A DNA stretch of 64,000 nt from Tupaia tana (lineage: Eukaryota > Chordata > Mammalia > Scandentia > Tupaiidae), in NCBI GenBank assembly GCA_026018925.1, contig JAKSZU010000009.1:86316139-86380138 (forward strand), written 5' to 3'. Below are positions 36,547 to 45,935 of the stretch, piece by piece (within the stretch, counting starts at the first letter, position 1; each line of letters opens with the position of its first letter). Both the position numbers and the translations under genes were made by a program. The notes under the pieces are model-generated. The model made no database searches. It was not told where the DNA came from and saw only the letters and a program-made list of their open reading frames with translations.

Positions 36547-36925
36547 ATACTTCTTCTCCAAGGGAAAAGAATAACTCCTCTTTACCCTCAGACAGTACAA
36601 TGAAACTCATGGTAATGTCTGATAAAGAATTTAGAGTATTCATAGTGACAAAGCTAACAGAGATGGAAGAGAAGAGAGACAATGAATTGCAGAAGAGGCA
36701 GGAGAAAGGAGCTGATGAGTTTCAAGAGGTGAAGAAATTCTTGCAAGATCTAAAAGAGGAAATACACTCTATAAAAAAGAATCATATGGACCTATTAGAG
36801 CTGAAAGCTATAATCCAGTAATTAAAAATCTCCCTTGAAAGTAGTAAAAGCAGACTAGATCATAAAGAAAATTGAATCTCAGATGTAGTAGAATTTCTAG
36901 CCTAGAAAAATCCACCACGAAGATG

Positions 36926-37176
36926 AGACCAGCAGTTAGCGTAATGGCTATGTCGCTGGACTCCCATGTAGTCGACCACAGTTTGCATCCCGGACCTGGT
37001 GGCTTAAAACTCACACCGGGCACATGTGCGTGCATGCCCAAGATCCGGAGAGAGAATGGAGGAGAAGGGATTGCAGCGTGGCCTTCCCCCCTGGGGGGTG
37101 ATTTCTTGCTTTCTATCTCTCTGTCTCTCTCTCTCTCTGGCGAGCGCACACACCCTATCACAGAAAAAAAGAAAAA
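36926..37176 (+). mobile_element. Main-family SINE in HAL1-b ORF1
   Basis: The flanks 'aatccaccacgaaga' and 'aatccaccatgaaga' differ by one base. It lacks the first G's of the head. Confidence 0.9.
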
Positions 37177-38074
37177 AAAATCCACCATGAAGACTAAGAA
37201 AATTGTCCCCAAAATGAGAATAATATATGAGAAATACTACATACCATCAAACGTCCAAATATCCAGATAATTGGTACCCCAGAGTGTGAAGAGAATCATA
37301 AGGACATTGATAATTTATTCCATGAAATCCTGGGAGAAAACTTTCCAAACCTAGAGAGGCATTCAAAGATACAGAGCCAAGAAATACAAAGGACCCCAAA
37401 TAGAATCAACCCAAGAAGACATTATAGCCAAATTAACCAAAACCACAGACAAAGACAAGGCACTAAGATTGGCAAGAGAGAAATGTCGAATTGCCTACAA
37501 AGGCTATCCCATCAGGCTCACAAAAGACCTCTCATTAGAAACAATGTGAGTGAGGAAAGAATGGGAAAATATATTCAAAGTCTTAAGGGGAAAATAAATT
37601 TAACCAAGAATACTGTATCCAGCCAGATTATCCTTCATATGGGAAGAAAAGACAAGAACACTCTCAGATAAACAAAACCGGAAATAATTTACCAACACCA
37701 GACCAGATCTCCAAGAAGTTCTCAAGGGAGTGTTATACCAGGAAAATTAAATACAGAAACACAGAAATAAGAATTCAAAAACTAAGAAAATGGCCAACTT
37801 AATCTAATCGGGAAGATCAGACCACAACAGAAGATAGATTAAGTACATGGACTGAAATGGTGAAATAGCATACTATGACTTTTGACTAAGACATTAGTGA
37901 TTTTCTCTTAGGCTTTTTTTTTTCTTGTTTTAAAGATTTTTGTCTGGTCTTGAGCTGCCGATAGGGTCATGTACCTACTATTTGAACAGAATCCTAGTCT
38001 GTTTCCTGGCTTTAAGTTTTAAGCAAAGTTCCTTAGCATTTCTTTGATTTATTAAAATTAAAAGTGCTTTTCTT

Positions 38075-38329
38075 TTTTCTTTTTTTTTGGAGAGGTATCT
38101 GCTATAGAATGCATGTGCTCACCAGCCAGACAGAGAGACAGAAAGCAAAAAATCACCCCCCAGGGGGGATGGCCACACTGCAATCCCTCTCCTCCGTTCT
38201 CTTCTCGGGATCTTGGGCACGCACGCACACGCGCTCAGCGTGCGTTTTAAGCCACCGGGTCCGGGACACGAACCACGGTCAACTACATGGGAGTCCAGCA
38301 ACATAGCCATTACGCTAACTGCTAGTCCC
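38075..38329 (-). mobile_element. Main-family SINE, first of a pair
   Basis: It is on the minus strand. The flanking 'aaaagtgcttttctt' is at 38060 and 38330. It shares the middle copy of this repeat with the next SINE. Confidence 0.93.
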
Positions 38330-38344
38330 AAAAGTGCTTTTCTT

Positions 38345-38615
38345 TTTCTTTTCTTTTTTGAGAGGTTTTTGCTATAGGGTGCGTGCGCTCGCCAGACAGA
38401 GACAGACAGAGACAGAGAGACAGAAAGTGAGAAATCACTCCCCAGAGGGGATGGCTATGCCACAATCCCTTCTCCTCCATTCTCCTCTAGGGATCTTGGG
38501 CACACACGCACACGCGCCCGGCGTGAGTTTTAAGCCACCGGGTCCGGGATGCGAACTGTGGTCGACTACATGGGAGTCCAGCAATATAGCCATTACGCTA
38601 ACTGCTGGTTCCCCC
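38345..38615 (-). mobile_element. Main-family SINE, second of a pair
   Basis: It is on the minus strand. The flanking 'aaaagtgcttttctt' is at 38330 and 38616. It inserted at the same target as its neighbour. Confidence 0.93.
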
Positions 38616-38937
38616 AAAAGTGCTTTTCTTGAAATGAACAAATATAGTAAAAAAATACCTATTTACCGACCATAGTAAGCTATATAGCCTCAGCTAGGTG
38701 CTACCTTATATTATATTCATTCTACTCAGAGATTCATGCCTAAGTTAGACATGTATTCACAGATATGTTTATACCAGCTGAAGTTGCTATTGAAAATAGA
38801 TTATTTTAGAAATTTAGTGAATCATTAAAATGTGGGGAAAACAAGGAATGGAAAAGAACTGTAGACACCTAAGGTAGTTTGGGAGGAGGGTGGGAAATGG
38901 CAGAGAGTGAGAAATAGGGGTAAAACTATATATCTTT

Positions 38938-38939
<2 letters not shown>

Positions 38940-38984
<45 letters not shown>

Positions 38985-39095
38985 TATATATGACTATATA
39001 TAACAAGATATATATATATAAAACTATATATAACTAATTATATATAGTTATGAATATATATATATAGTTATATATATATATATATATATATATAG

Positions 39096-39130
<35 letters not shown>

Positions 39131-39136
39131 TATATA
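38940..39136. repeat. Complex (AT)n repeat with 'agtt' interruptions
   Basis: It is almost 200 bp of 'ta' runs broken by 'tatagtt' and a short (ac)n. The interrupted units ('tatagttatata') recur several times, which looks like slippage of a larger unit. It lies in the 3' end of HAL1-b. Confidence 0.93.
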
Positions 39137-39265
39137 TAAAACTAGAAAACTAGAAATGGAAAATTATTGATGATAACATGTATGATTATGCCACTATGCA
39201 GTATATTCTGGTTGGGAAATCACATTTTGTATGCTGTGACGATGCTCTGTGAATGAATGTAAATT

Positions 39266-39655
39266 AATTAATTAATTTTAAAAATTTTCAGACAAAATTA
39301 CAGTGCACTTGTAACTAGATTCTAGCTTTGTCTGTATTTTTAGTTTAAGGTATTTTGTGAATCAATAAAATGTGGGAAAAAAGGAAAAATGTCATGTTAG
39401 GTAAATTCTCTTTATAAGCCAAATAATGTATAGTGATTGAATGTTTAAAAAAATACTAAGAATAGCAAATAATAATAAACTGAAAAGAAATAAAAAGCTA
39501 TTTGATGATGATGTGCATAGTAATGTGTTTGTCTTGACTGATATGTATGGTAATCTTGCTGGAAAAAGAAATGTGGTATACTGTAAAGATATATATGATT
39601 AAATGTAATATAGAAAAATGAAGAAAAAATTTAAAAAATCATTCCACGGAAATAT
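39266..39655 (+). mobile_element. Stacked L1/HAL1 3' ends
   Basis: At least two terminal pieces are present: one ending 'agtgattgaatgttt' (39445), and one with 'gatgatgatgtgcatag', 'tgatatgtatggtaatc' and 'gtggtatactgtaaag' (39500-39650). They may be a further doubled end or separate short insertions. Confidence 0.6.
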
Positions 39656-40741
39656 TTTTTTTTAAAAAAATGGAATCATGATACTGATATCAGACAAAAT
39701 AGATTTTAAGACGCAAAGTGTAAGAATAAACAAAGATGGTCCTTATATACTACCAAAAGGGCCAATTCACAAAGAAGATATAACAGCTGTAAATATTTAT
39801 GCACAGAATACCAGAGAACCCAAACATATAAAAGCAAAACTGATAGATCTAAAAAGAAAGATAGGCTGCAACACAATAATCACTGGAGATGTCAACACTC
39901 CACAGTCTTTTCTGGACAGACCTTTAAGACAAAAATAAGCAGAGGTACTGGATCTAAATGATACCATAAATCAAATGGACTTAATGGACTATACAACATT
40001 TCACCCAAAGACAACAAAATATATAATTTTTCTTACCCCTACTTGGAACATTTTTGAAGACTGGCCACATGATATGGCACATAACAAACCTTTACAAATT
40101 TAAAAGCATACAAACTACATCCAGTATCTTCAACCACAGTGAATTTAAACTGGAAAGTAATATCAGGGGAAAAAATCCTCAAAAATACACAAACACATGG
40201 AAGCTAAAGTGCCTACTCCCAAATGACTTCACAACCACTGAAAAAGTCTGAAATCAAAAGATTAATTGAAATAAATGATAATGAGCACATAAGTTTTTGT
40301 GACCTATGGGACACAGTGAAAGCAGTTGTAAGAGGAATGTTCATATCAATTAGTACACAGGAAAGGTGGCAAAAAACAACACACCCCAGGGAACTAAAAA
40401 AAATAAGAATAATTTAAAAAAGAATACTAGGAGAAAAGATATAATAAAGATTCAAACAGAAGTAATGGAATAGGGAATAAATAACTATACAAAAATAAAA
40501 GCTGGTATTTTGAGAAGAAAAATAAAATTGATACAGTTAGCTAGACTAATTATGAAGAATAGAGAAAGGAACCAGATAAATCAATTCAGCAATGAAAGAG
40601 AAAGTATTACAACAAACATAGCGTAAATATAGAAGATTGTCAGAGAATACCATAAGTTACTATACACCAAGAAACAAGAAAACCTGGATGAGATGGACAA
40701 ATTTCTAGACACATATAATCTACCAAGATTGAATCATGAAT

Positions 40742-40860
40742 AAGTAAAAGGAGTAGTATATCAGGAAAATTAAAGAGACACAAATAGAAATAAGAGAACA
40801 AAAACAGAAAAACAAAGAAAATAGCTAACAGAATGCAGACAGACTGGCTGAATGGATTTT
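40742..40860 (+). mobile_element. Small ORF1-end/ORF2-start L1 fragment
   Basis: Inside L1-K ORF2 is a piece from the wrong part of L1: 'gtagtatatcaggaaaatt' (ORF1 stop), the spacer, and 'actggctgaatggat' (ORF2 start). The origin is unclear: a tiny insertion or a template switch. Confidence 0.6.
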
Positions 40861-41032
40861 TAAAAAGGGGAGGGCAAGAAAACCTGACTAGACCAATAAC
40901 AAGCAATTAGACTGAATCCATAGTGAATAGTCTCCCAACAAAGAAAAGCCAAGGTCCCAATGTCTTTAATTCTGAATTCTACAAAACATTTAAAGAAGAA
41001 TTAACCCAATTTTACTAAAATTATTTCTAAAG

Positions 41033-41294
41033 GGGACCAGCAGTTAGCGTAATGGCTATGTCGCTGGACTCCCATGTAGTCGACCGTGGTTCAAGTCCTG
41101 GACCCAGTGGCTTAAAACTCAGGCTGGGTGTGTGTGCATGCGTGCCCAGATCCTGAGAGGAGAATGGAGGAGAAAGGATTACGGCGTGGCCATCCCCCCT
41201 GGGGGGTGATTTCTTGCTTTCTATCTCTCTGTCTCTCTCTGTCTGTCTGGCGAGCACATGCACCCTATAGCAAAAACCTCTCCCCCCAAAAAAA
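41033..41294 (+). mobile_element. Main-family SINE in L1-K
   Basis: It is complete. The flanking 'aattatttctaaag' is duplicated (41019, 41296). Confidence 0.95.
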
Positions 41295-41875
41295 AAATTA
41301 TTTCTAAAGATCCAAAAGGAAGAAACCTTCTCAAATTTATTTTATGAAGGCTCCATCACTCTCATACCCAAAATGGGCAAGGACATAAAAAAGAAAATTA
41401 TGGGTCAATATTCCTGATGAGTACAGATGTAAAAATTCTCAACAGGATACTAGTAAATTGTATTCAACAATGCATTAAAAAGATTATTCACTGCAGCCAG
41501 GTAAGCTTCATTCCAGGGATGAAAAGATGGTTCAACATATAGAAAACTGTAAATGTAATACATTATATTAACAGAAGGAAAGATAAAAACCTTATAATCA
41601 TATCAATTGATGCCAAAAAAGCATTTGATAAAATACAACATCCCCTCATGATTAAGACTCTCAACAAAATCACCACACAAGGAAAATTTCTCAACACAAT
41701 AAGTGATATATGAAAAACCCATAGCTAACATTATACTGAATGAAGAAAAGCTGAAAGTTTTTCCACTAAAAACTGTTATAAGTCTAGGCTGCTCACTTTC
41801 TCCACTCCTTTTCAATATAGTACTGGCAGTCCTAGCCAAGGCAATCAGACAAAAGATTAAAATACAAAGCATTCT

Positions 41876-42141
41876 GGGACCAGCAGTTAGCATAATGGCT
41901 ATGTTGCTGGACTCCCACGTAGTCGACCGCGGTCCGCGTCCTGGACCCAGTGGCTTAAAACTCACGCCGGGCGCGTGTGCGTACGAGCCCAAGATTCCAA
42001 GAGGAGAATGGAGGAGAAGGGATTGCGGCGTGGCCATCCCCTCTGGGCGGTGATTTCTCGCTTTCTGTCTCTCTGTCTGTCTCTGTCTGTCTGGTGAGCG
42101 CATGCGCCCTATGGCAAAAACCTCTCCCCACCCCAAAAAAA
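41876..42141 (+). mobile_element. Main-family SINE in L1-K
   Basis: It is complete and CpG-rich. The flanking 'atacaaagcattc' is duplicated (41862, 42142). Confidence 0.95.
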
Positions 42142-42375
42142 ATACAAAGCATTCAGATATAAAAAGAAGTGAAATAGTATCTATTTACAGAAGACATAAT
42201 TATATACATTAAAAAAAAAAAAAAGAATCCAAACACACACACACACACACACACACAGACTTCTTGAAGTGACAAATGAACACAGTTAAATGGCAGGTAA
42301 CAAAATCAACATACAAAAATCTACAGCATTTCTATATACCAACAGTGAATAAACAGAAGTAGAACTGAAGAAAGC

Positions 42376-43000
42376 AGGCCCTAGGCCAGCAAAGCCAACT
42401 GTCATAGAAAACCCCATGTGTGCACAAGTAGGAGAGGGGAAAAGAAAAAAGGTTACCATGGAGGAAAAATATACTGGAAAAAGTAAATTTCAAACCTGAG
42501 GGTGAGAACACTAAAACCAAAATACATGCATTATTTATAGGAAATATTTTGTTTTAATTTTTTCTTTTTAAACAAGGACTCATACTTCAAAAAAAACATA
42601 TTTAGCAAAATATAAAAGTTGAGAATTTTTTAATTATTTTAAGGACTGCAAATGCCAATGTAATTTTTAATTTTCAGTTTCTATAAACAACTTGTATAAT
42701 AGAAAAACAGAGAAATAAATTTTCCTTTTCTTCATACACACTTCACTTTTGTCTTAAGGCATAGTAGATAGTTCAGATATGAGAAGGTTTGGAGTAAACA
42801 AGGTAAGAAAGTTTTTTTTTTTTGAATCAGATATTTCTGCCAACCTTTCAGCTTGCTTCAGAAAAAAGTATCACAATAGTAATCAAAACATACATAACTT
42901 TAGAACAGAAGGAAATGCTGTGAACCAGAGAACTCCAAGAATTTTTTTTAAAGATGGCTACCCTGGAAAAAGCACTCTTATTTATATATTTATATATTTA
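42376..43000. other. Unidentified AT-rich sequence, with (AC)n just upstream
   Basis: It starts 'aggccctaggccagcaaagcc' directly after L1-K and has no L1 or SINE match. No convincing coding frame is seen. A (AC)n tract (42234-42257) lies just before, within L1-K. Confidence 0.5.
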
Positions 43001-43150
43001 ATTTTTAATTAATTTTTAAAATTATTATTCAAACATTAAAATGCTACACATCATTTAGATTGTGAAGAGACTTTACCCAGCATGATATACACCTCAATCC
43101 AGCCCAGTTGACACTATTGTACACATCTTTGTCAACAGATATAAAACCTT
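43001..43150 (-). mobile_element. Short L1 3' end, minus strand
   Basis: In antisense: 'tttacccagcatgatatac', 'cagttgacactattgtac', 'tgtcaacagata'. These are the terminal blocks of this lineage's L1 3' UTR. It is severely 5' truncated. Confidence 0.75.
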
Positions 43151-43204
43151 AATACTTTTGAAATCTTTAGAGCAACTTTAAGGCTCGTAAATATGTAGAA
43201 TAAG

Positions 43205-43445
43205 GTTTTTTTAGAAAGTTTTTTGCTATGGGGTGTGCGTTCTCACCAGAGAGACAGAAACACAGAAAGGGAGAAATTATCCCCAAGGGCTATGGCCATG
43301 CTTCAATCCTTTTTTCATTCTCCTCTCAGGATTTTTTTGGTGTGTATGAACAAGCACCGGCTGTGAATTTCAAGCCACTCTGGGTCTGGGACTCAAACCA
43401 TGGTCAGTCATGTGAGAGTCCAGCAATGTAACCATTATGCCATCA
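43205..43445 (-). mobile_element. Main-family SINE, older diverged copy
   Basis: It is on the minus strand with the order 'ttttttgctatggggtgtg', 'gagaaatta', 'aagccactctgggtctggg', 'gagagtccagcaatgtaaccatta'. CpGs are lost. No clear target duplication is seen; instead its last bases are repeated about 80 bp downstream. Confidence 0.82.
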
Positions 43446-43584
43446 AATATGTTTTTTAAAAGGACAAAAACAAAGAGATATTGACTCAATACTATTTCTT
43501 TTCACTTTCAATACAACCATTATGCCAACACATATTAAAAAAAAAGAAATTGACTCAATAATATTTCTTTTCACTTAAATAATT

Positions 43585-43702
43585 GGAATAATAATAATAA
43601 TGACTGGGAAAAACAATGAAAAAATATTGAATGATGAAGTGGGGAGATTAATGTCTCTGTATTGACTGACATGCATGGCATTCCCTTTTGAAAAAGCAAT
43701 GT
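43585..43702 (+). mobile_element. L1 3' UTR end, left part of a split tail
   Basis: It carries 'ggaataataataataatgac', 'tgacatgcatggcattccc' and stops at 'gaaaaagcaatgt'. It continues after the full-length L1 at 50091-50200 with 'gaaaaagcaatgtaatacac'. It is the target of that insertion. Confidence 0.85.
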
Positions 43703-43703
43703 G

Positions 43704-43960
43704 CCCACTCCCATCTTTAGACCCCTGGGCCAGGAACTGTGAGGGAGGACTGCCCCCTGAAGCTCCAGCCCCAGACCCCCAAGCCAGAAACCCCTGTCAG
43801 CCAGGTACACTATTTTTTTCTCTCCTTCTCCTCTTCTTTCATTTGTAAATTTCTCTCTTTCTCACTAACACATAGGAAGAAGGCCCTTAGACCTACAGAC
43901 ACCCCACTCCCATCTTTCGACCCCTGGCGAAACCGCGTACCACGTGACTTTTTCTTTATT
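43704..43960 (+). repeat. L1-L 5' UTR repeated unit (199 bp)
   Basis: 'cccactcccatctttagacc' at 43704 recurs as 'cccactcccatctttcgacc' at 43903. The second unit diverges after about 30 bp, then rejoins as T-rich sequence. The 5' UTR of L1-C begins with a related 'cccctactcctctttggacc', so both belong to one 5' UTR type. Confidence 0.75.
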
Positions 43961-44074
43961 TTATTTTTTAAAATTTTATTGTTTTCCTCCTACTTACTTG
44001 GTCCTTACTCCCTTTATCTACACCTTCTCTGGAAGTTTAGATAGGTCTAGAATTATAGTTCTGAAATACTCTAG

Positions 44075-44692
44075 TGTTGGCGTCCGCCCCCGGGCTCGGC
44101 ACTACTATGAAAGAAGCATAAAAAATGAGACAAAAGATAGAGTAGAAACGGACACAGGCAGCCCGAGCCTAGGTAGCACAAGCAACTTGTGCCGCCCAGA
44201 TGAACTGGACGTCTTTATTTATAGAACAAGGAGACATTACACATGTATGTTTTATGACACTTCATACATTGGTTGCCAGGTTACAGACAATAAGAAGCAG
44301 TTAACAAATCTATGAGGGCTTAGTCACACCAGGCCAGGTGTATCCCTTGGTGATAATCCCATCAAGAGAAAATCTCATCTTCCTTTCTAATGTAAAGAAC
44401 TAACTGTTAGGTGTGGGGAAGGAGCTAAAGATCTTCTCGCACCACCACACCCAGAGTAGGCTAAGGAACCTTTCAGATGCAGAGCAGGGATTGGATTTTG
44501 TCAAGATGTTTCTTGAAGTCCATCAGATGTATCTGTTGGAACGCCCCTAGCAATTTCCACCCTTGCTCTGTCTGCAGCCAAGGTCAAGAAAAGACAAGTT
44601 ACAAGGTTCTGCCAAACCCCAAAAGAGCATGTGGTGTTTGGTCAGAGCATGTCCCCACACCTCAGATTCTCCCTCTTAAACGTGTCCCCACA
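44075..44692 (-). mobile_element. Solo LTR, ERV2 (class II)-like
   Basis: The 618-bp LTR is on the minus strand. Read in its own sense it begins TGTGGGGACACG and ends GACGCCAACA, with a 6-bp duplication 'ctctag' on both sides (44069-44074, 44693-44698). TATAAATAAA about 140 bp before the end carries the polyadenylation signal. The GC-rich U5 ('gctcgggctgcc', 'gcccgggggcggac') resembles intracisternal-A/betaretrovirus-like LTRs. No internal region is present. It lies in the 5' UTR of L1-L, so it is among the youngest events here. Confidence 0.88.
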
Positions 44693-44970
44693 CTCTAGTA
44701 TTTTAAGATTCTCTGGGATCATCCCTTTCACTGAAACACCTGCAAAGAAGGAGATACTTTTCTTTGTGCAGCTGAAGGGAATACTTTTCCTTTGAACACA
44801 TTGCTAAAAACAATAGAAGAGAGACTTCAGCAGTCTTCATTCCACAGCAAAAAGGAAACACTTTTGCTCCTATTTGAGGAAACTTTCTCTTAAAAGGTAT
44901 TTCAAAGGGAACACATCTCCCAATGGTTAGAAGCAGAAGAAGAACCTCAGGTCTGAATAAAGCAGGAAAT

Positions 44971-45891
44971 ATGTCTCCATCAAAAGAACACAGTAACTCC
45001 CTTCCTTTTCTTGAAAAAATAGAAGACGTTACCAAAATGTCCGAGATAGAATTTAGAACATTCATGTTGAACAAAATACTATGAGCTGGAACAGAAAAGA
45101 GATAATGAACTACAGGAGACGAGAAAGTCCTTCCATGATATGAAGGAAGAAATGGACACGCTAAGAAAGAATAAGATGGAACTATTAGAGGTGAAGTCTG
45201 TAATACAAGAAATCAAAAACTCTCTTGAAAGTATTAAAAATCGACTAGACCATGCTGAAGATCGAATCTCTGATGTAGAAGATAAAACTTCTGACCTAGA
45301 GAAAACCACCAAAAAGATAGAGAAAAATAACAAAAAAAAAATGAGGATAACATACGAGAAATACTAGATTCCATCAGACGTCCTAACATCCGAATAATTG
45401 GTATCCCAGAAGATGAAGAAACTAATAAGGGCATGGAAAACCTATTCCATGAAATCTTGGAAGAAAATTTCCCAAGTCTAGAGAGGCACTCAAGCATCCA
45501 GACCCAAGAAATACAAAGGACCCCAAATAGAATCAACCCAAGAAGATCTTCCCCAAGGCATATCATAGCCAGACTGGCTAAGACCGCAGATAAAGATAAG
45601 ATACTAAAACTGGCAAGAGAGAAATGACAAGTGACATACAAAGGTCACCCCATCAGGCTAACACCGGACTTCTCAACGGAAACAATGCAAGCAAGGAAAG
45701 AATGGGAAGATGTATTGAAAGTGTTAAGAGAGAAACAATTTCAACCAAGATTATTGTATACTGCTAGATTATCCTTCATATGGGAAAAAAAGATTAAAAT
45801 CTTCTCAGACAAACAAAACCTGAAAGAATTTGCCAGCACCAGGCCAACTCTCCAAGAAACCCTGAAGAAAGTACTGTTCCAGGAAAACTAA
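44971..45891 (+). pseudogene. L1-L ORF1 (broken)
   Basis: L1 ORF1 encodes an RNA-binding trimeric coiled-coil protein that packages L1 RNA. The likely start is ATG at 44971 (MSPSKEHSNSLPFLEKIEDV), followed by MSEIEFRTFML. A frame loss at 45071 (NKIL stop) is followed by the coiled coil in another frame (KRDNELQETRKSFHDMKEEM, ESIKNRLDHAEDRISDVEDK). A second shift lies in the A run near 45338, and a TGA replaces His in AREK-HQVTYKG near 45626. The C-terminal domain (TMQARKEWEDVLKVLREKQF ... QEN) is open to the stop at 45891. Length is about 305 codons, near the usual size. Confidence 0.9.
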
Positions 45892-45935
45892 AGAAGTAAC
45901 AGCCAGAAACAAAGGAGTTAAAGGCAACTAAGACA

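Larger units (their letters stand above)
34147..39265 (+). mobile_element. HAL1-like element, subfamily b (ORF1 only), complete but interrupted
   Basis: Two diverged 5' units (34147-34875) lead to a leader, then ORF1 from about 36600 (MKLMVMSDKEFRVFIVTKLT, coiled coil) to the stop near 37747. The spacer reaches 'atggccaacttaatc' (37792) and jumps to 'gaagatcagaccacaac', the same junction as HAL1-a but a diverged 3' region, ending in 'gaatgaatgtaaattaatt' (39255). No ORF2 follows. With the LTR, SINEs and AT repeat removed the element is about 2.7 kb. ORF1 has a few stops and shifts. Confidence 0.82.
39656..42375 (+). mobile_element. L1-K, 5'-truncated ORF2 fragment
   Basis: ORF2 begins in the endonuclease domain (MILISDKIDFKTQSVRINKD; IITGDVNTPQSFLDRPLRQK) and continues through the reverse transcriptase ([20 protein letters not shown]) to 'agaactgaagaaagc' (42375). 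It is very broken. A 120-bp L1 piece and two SINEs interrupt it. It resumes after a 7.9-kb block as L1-M. Confidence 0.82.

Noticed and set aside
40054-40417. Possible provirus reverse transcriptase
   Set aside because: The motifs are those of L1 ORF2, not of retroviral pol; no gag, pol or env region of a retrovirus is seen anywhere in the window.
41603-42136. 177-codon minus-strand frame
   Set aside because: It runs across the antisense of a SINE and L1 ORF2, so it has no independent support.
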